Origin: Jutongia hominis
GTDB lineage: Bacteria > Bacillota > Clostridia > Lachnospirales > Lachnospiraceae
Length of the DNA stretch: 64,000 bases
NCBI RefSeq assembly: GCF_014384965.1
Contig: NZ_JACRSW010000001.1
Location: 186,001-250,000 of the forward strand
Direction of reading: 5' to 3'
Both the position numbers and the translations under genes were made by a program. The notes beneath the pieces are model-generated. The model saw only the letters and a program-made list of their open reading frames with translations. It had not been told where the DNA came from and ran no database searches. Below are positions 62,401 through 64,000 of this stretch, one piece after another. Each line of letters opens with the position of its first letter. Within the stretch, counting starts at the first letter, position 1.

Positions 62401-63844
62401 TCGCTTCGTTGCATTTTGCGATTTCAAGCTGTATGCTTTGTTGTTCTTTCTTGGCTTCCTCTGTCATATGAGTAAGCTCTTTTTCTTTTTCTACATCCGT
62501 AGAATATTCCTTTTTCTGCTGTTCTAACTCTGTTTCTTTTTTCTGTGCCAATGCAAGATATTGCGCAGCCAGAATGGCACCCAGACGCTCTCTTTCGGCA
62601 TCTTTTTGTGTCCTGTCTTTGTTTGAAAATTCCAAATGACTCGAAAATGTTTTGATATCTTCTCTGGCATCTTTTTGTTCTTTGAACAGCTCATAGGCAT
62701 CGGATATTGCTTTTTCTTTTTGTACTTTTCTTTGCTCTGTAAAAAGCTGCTCCTGCTCTTTTTGCAATGCTTCTTTTTGTCTTTCATGATCCAAAAGAAG
62801 GTCCTGCTGTCGATAGATATCATATGAGATCTGCTCATACAATACCTGTGTCGAACGTTCTTTCAGAGCATCCATCTGTGAGAAAGTCTGCTTTTCCTGT
62901 TCCTGTACTTTCTGACAAAGACAGACTAATTCCCGGTAAAATGCAGTCAGTCTGTCCTCTTTGTCATAACGACTTTTTGTCATCGAAAGATATTCTTTTG
63001 CATCCTGCTGTAAGGCAGATGCCTCTTTTTGAAACGAAGATACATTTTCTAAACGTTCAATCTTTGTCTGGTTTTCACGGTATTGACGAATATATTTCAT
63101 CATCAAAGTCTGAAATTCCCGCACGCGGTTAGTCTCTTTGTTTAATTTATTTTCAATCGCATCTAAGAACCACTTTTCCACCAATCCTTTTTCTTCCTTA
63201 CAATCGGCAAAAAGTTCGGAAAGACCTGATTCTTTGAGATTAATCTTCTTAATGATCCCTTCCCACTCTTTATAATGAATTCCATATTGATGAAGTTGAT
63301 CAAAGTATTGTCTTGCGCGTGCCGGCTGGCTCATATCATAGACAAAAAACTCTGTTGGAAATTCTTTCTTATAATTTTCAAAAAGCTTCTTACATTGCAC
63401 AAAACCTTTTAACGTCATATGATCTTCTTTTTTGTCAATGACCGGGAAATGATACAGATCACGCTCACAATTTTCCCTGTAATAGCTGATAAACTGGATG
63501 ATCTCTAATTTCTCCGGATTTTGTAATTTCGACACATTTTGGTTCTTTCGGACCATCATGCCGGTCAGGACATAGCCTTCTTTTGCATCCAGTTCCCATT
63601 CTACGAGAATGAATGTCGGTTTATTAGTCTGAAAGTAACTTTCAAACGGACGATCTTTTGTATCACGATATCTTTTATGTACAAAAGGAGCTGTCATCAT
63701 CTGTACCAGAACCGTTTTCCCGCCACCATTACGTAAAGATAACAACGTATTTTCTCCATTCATCCGAAATGTCTCATCGGCAATCCGGATCGAATCATTG
63801 TTATAATTCAGATTGATCAGACGAATTGCATTGATCTTACTCAT
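59432..63844 (-). CDS. MukB/JetC-like SMC ATPase (possible Wadjet or Mks-type system)
   Basis: A 1470-residue SMC-type protein. The N-terminal ATPase half has Walker A LRNGGGKT (37-44), long coiled coils span about 290-1150 with a less helical centre, and the C-terminal half has the signature SGGEG (1343-1347) and Walker B VLVMDN (Asp1382, Asn1383), followed by NPFAQTNAKHLLKPLM. The catalytic Glu of Walker B is Asn here. Size, split ATPase and the small upstream partner fit plasmid-restricting JetABCD or MksBEF complexes, but it does not match the standard JetC family text. GGAGG lies before the ATG at 63844, eight bases inside the upstream gene. Confidence 0.8.
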   Translation of the reverse strand: MSKINAIRLINLNYNNDSIRIADETFRMNGENTLLSLRNGGGKTVLVQMMTAPFVHKRYRDTKDRPFESYFQTNKPTFILVEWELDAKEGYVLTGMMVRKNQNVSKLQNPEKLEIIQFISYYRENCERDLYHFPVIDKKEDHMTLKGFVQCKKLFENYKKEFPTEFFVYDMSQPARARQYFDQLHQYGIHYKEWEGIIKKINLKESGLSELFADCKEEKGLVEKWFLDAIENKLNKETNRVREFQTLMMKYIRQYRENQTKIERLENVSSFQKEASALQQDAKEYLSMTKSRYDKEDRLTAFYRELVCLCQKVQEQEKQTFSQMDALKERSTQVLYEQISYDIYRQQDLLLDHERQKEALQKEQEQLFTEQRKVQKEKAISDAYELFKEQKDAREDIKTFSSHLEFSNKDRTQKDAERERLGAILAAQYLALAQKKETELEQQKKEYSTDVEKEKELTHMTEEAKKEQQSIQLEIAKCNEAIRSFDTAEEQFAKQYDKALVRNILGEYSEQAVRQMQEEIAQKKQDKKQKRLLVLQQKNQTEEAFYHTSRALEDLRSRQLDLFKQIERAAAKREDIEQEYQSRADILQHLELSESAFYDTGLLLDEIQKKIDKTAAVKRNLEREKEVLLQGKENLKTGVTTTLSQEFVSFLEQQEIPVVYAAQWIEQNISDSKKKKELFAQNPFLPYALLMKKEEVQKLALAGEKRMLAFPLPIVEWEKLEQYRFSTQKGLTTIDSIHFYTFFEDVILTKEEREEKEKSYDKRIKKIQEKWTIRNEEYEKYLAQKDMIGKQTLEADSLKRVQKEWQQLKKKEEALQGEEHLLNKKSNTLFEEQKAKQEELLETQKELQLAMQQEEALQEWLAAYKSYQKQREKKDTLSERLNLSSQQNSEQQKELLSLREQCKEEEQAIFLQELSLEKLQKEKEKYSSYQNDKETEEVTLLSEDVLAECKAGFEALGMDSHQEKAMLEEQLAKAKIRLERHSKALEKLLKKHHLTKEEVQENYRPSFVKKMEAKQEDLSKKENVLVQNLQTEVAQIAVAKSRISDLKEKLHLKCNQTEPLPKEKVGSSNFEQRKEENRQEYILLDRKKEELQRRRLSYENSIQSLADFKEKKMRQECTFKEDFLTMEIRQTEDFRSALWKEYMQSMKKEQESRDQITKQLHLLLCTKEFMDDFFAKPLHALSSLTLDASAFLRQLEMIIESYESLSEKLKIDIAMIQKEREHLAGLLLEYVKNIHQNLGKIDRNSTITIHGKEIKMLKIHLPDWKQNEEAYRINLEDLMTIVTQKGLALLDKNENLEEMTGVYINTNNLYDTVVGTGNVEILLYKIEEQKEYQISWSDVAKNSGGEGFLSAFIILSSLLQYMRWDDTDLFANRNEGKVLVMDNPFAQTNAKHLLKPLMDMAKKTNTQLICLSGLGGDSIYSCFDNIYVLNLVTANFGKSMQYLKGDHMRGAEPSTMIASRIQVEQQSLLF

Positions 63845-64000
63845 TGTCATCCTCCTTCCATACCGCAAGCACTTTTTGTACCCGGTCATAATGGTTCTGG
63901 TTCAAAAGATTCCAGTCCATAAAACGGTCTAACTTTTTCGTTGTCATGATCATTTCATCACGTTCTACATAATGGATCAGTCCCTGCTTTTGTAAAAATT
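63837..64000 (-). CDS. MksE/JetB-like small partner (5' part outside window)
   Basis: The last 53 codons of a gene that overlaps the SMC gene by eight bases (63837-63844). The readable end is FLQKQGLIHYVERDEMIMTT, then KKLDRFMDWNLLNQNHYDRV and QKVLAVWKEDDNE. The winged-helix-like pattern and place next to an SMC gene suggest a kleisin-associated subunit (DUF6063 or MksE type); this is inferred from position and a short segment. Confidence 0.6.
   Translation of the reverse strand, partial: FLQKQGLIHYVERDEMIMTTKKLDRFMDWNLLNQNHYDRVQKVLAVWKEDDNE

Noticed and set aside
59432..64000. Firm call of a complete Wadjet JetABCD system
   Set aside because: Only the SMC gene and the end of one partner are in the window; no JetD-type nuclease lies downstream, and the upstream part is not visible.
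1..64000. CRISPR arrays, rRNA, tRNA, prophage
   Set aside because: No regularly spaced direct repeats with spacers, no rRNA or tRNA-like sequences and no phage genes were seen while reading the window.

Overview
The window reads as a chromosomal segment of a spore-forming, anaerobic, low-GC Firmicute, most likely of the family Lachnospiraceae (Clostridia). The evidence is the sporulation genes (spoIIAA-spoIIAB-sigF, spoVAA to spoVAE, two alpha/beta SASPs), the oxygen-sensitive NrdD reductase, the SCIFF peptide with its radical-SAM maturase, a modular GH5 cellulase with long PT linkers, and AT-rich intergenic DNA. The genus cannot be fixed from the sequence. Nearly all genes are on the minus strand. 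I saw no rRNA, tRNA, CRISPR array, phage or transposase gene.

Layout. 1-2.2 kb: 3'-truncated GH31 alpha-xylosidase with promoter and LacI-type operator. 2.3-11.3 kb: Fur-family regulator, cysS, a SASP-like gene, an HPr-like protein without the phospho-His site, an AraC regulator, pta, and a large fusion of a Tet(M)-like ribosomal GTPase with a YacP/Rae1-type NYN nuclease domain. 11.6-16.6 kb: two CmpB-type membrane proteins around nrdD. 16.7-24.7 kb: recU, a pseudouridine synthase, a NOL1/NOP2/Sun methyltransferase, a small alarmone synthetase, an M23 peptidase, proC and a RACo-like ASKHA protein. 24.8-28.3 kb: recA (LexA box) - recX - rny. 28.4-31.7 kb: a Lachnospiraceae-type unknown pair and a chemoreceptor. 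31.8-33.6 kb: SCIFF maturase and peptide. 33.6-37.3 kb: SASP and the cellulase.

38.4-54.2 kb is the sporulation region. The spoIIA operon is followed by spoVAA-AB, a ~520-bp palindromic element, spoVAC, about 9 kb of housekeeping genes (fliB-like, nfo, a Cys-cluster protein, an S66 carboxypeptidase, nudC, a large RND exporter), then spoVAD, a second ~460-bp palindromic element and spoVAE. The two elements share a ~380-bp core in opposite orientation and their arms differ by compensated changes. They fill both intergenic gaps of the split spoVA locus and bracket an 11-kb segment. Each spoVA part appears to have its own forespore-type promoter. 54.3-57.4 kb: TPR protein, a 57-codon gene and a FapA/DUF342 protein. 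57.8-59.3 kb: a secreted FN3 protein. 59.4-64 kb: a MukB/JetC-like SMC ATPase and the end of its upstream partner.

The strongest candidates for something undescribed are the twin palindromic elements in spoVA and the Tet(M)-Rae1 fusion. Weaker but concrete ones are four short dispersed repeat families, several perfect inverted repeats at promoters, and the SMC ATPase with Asp-Asn in Walker B. Function is inferred from recognised sequence families only; no database search was run.
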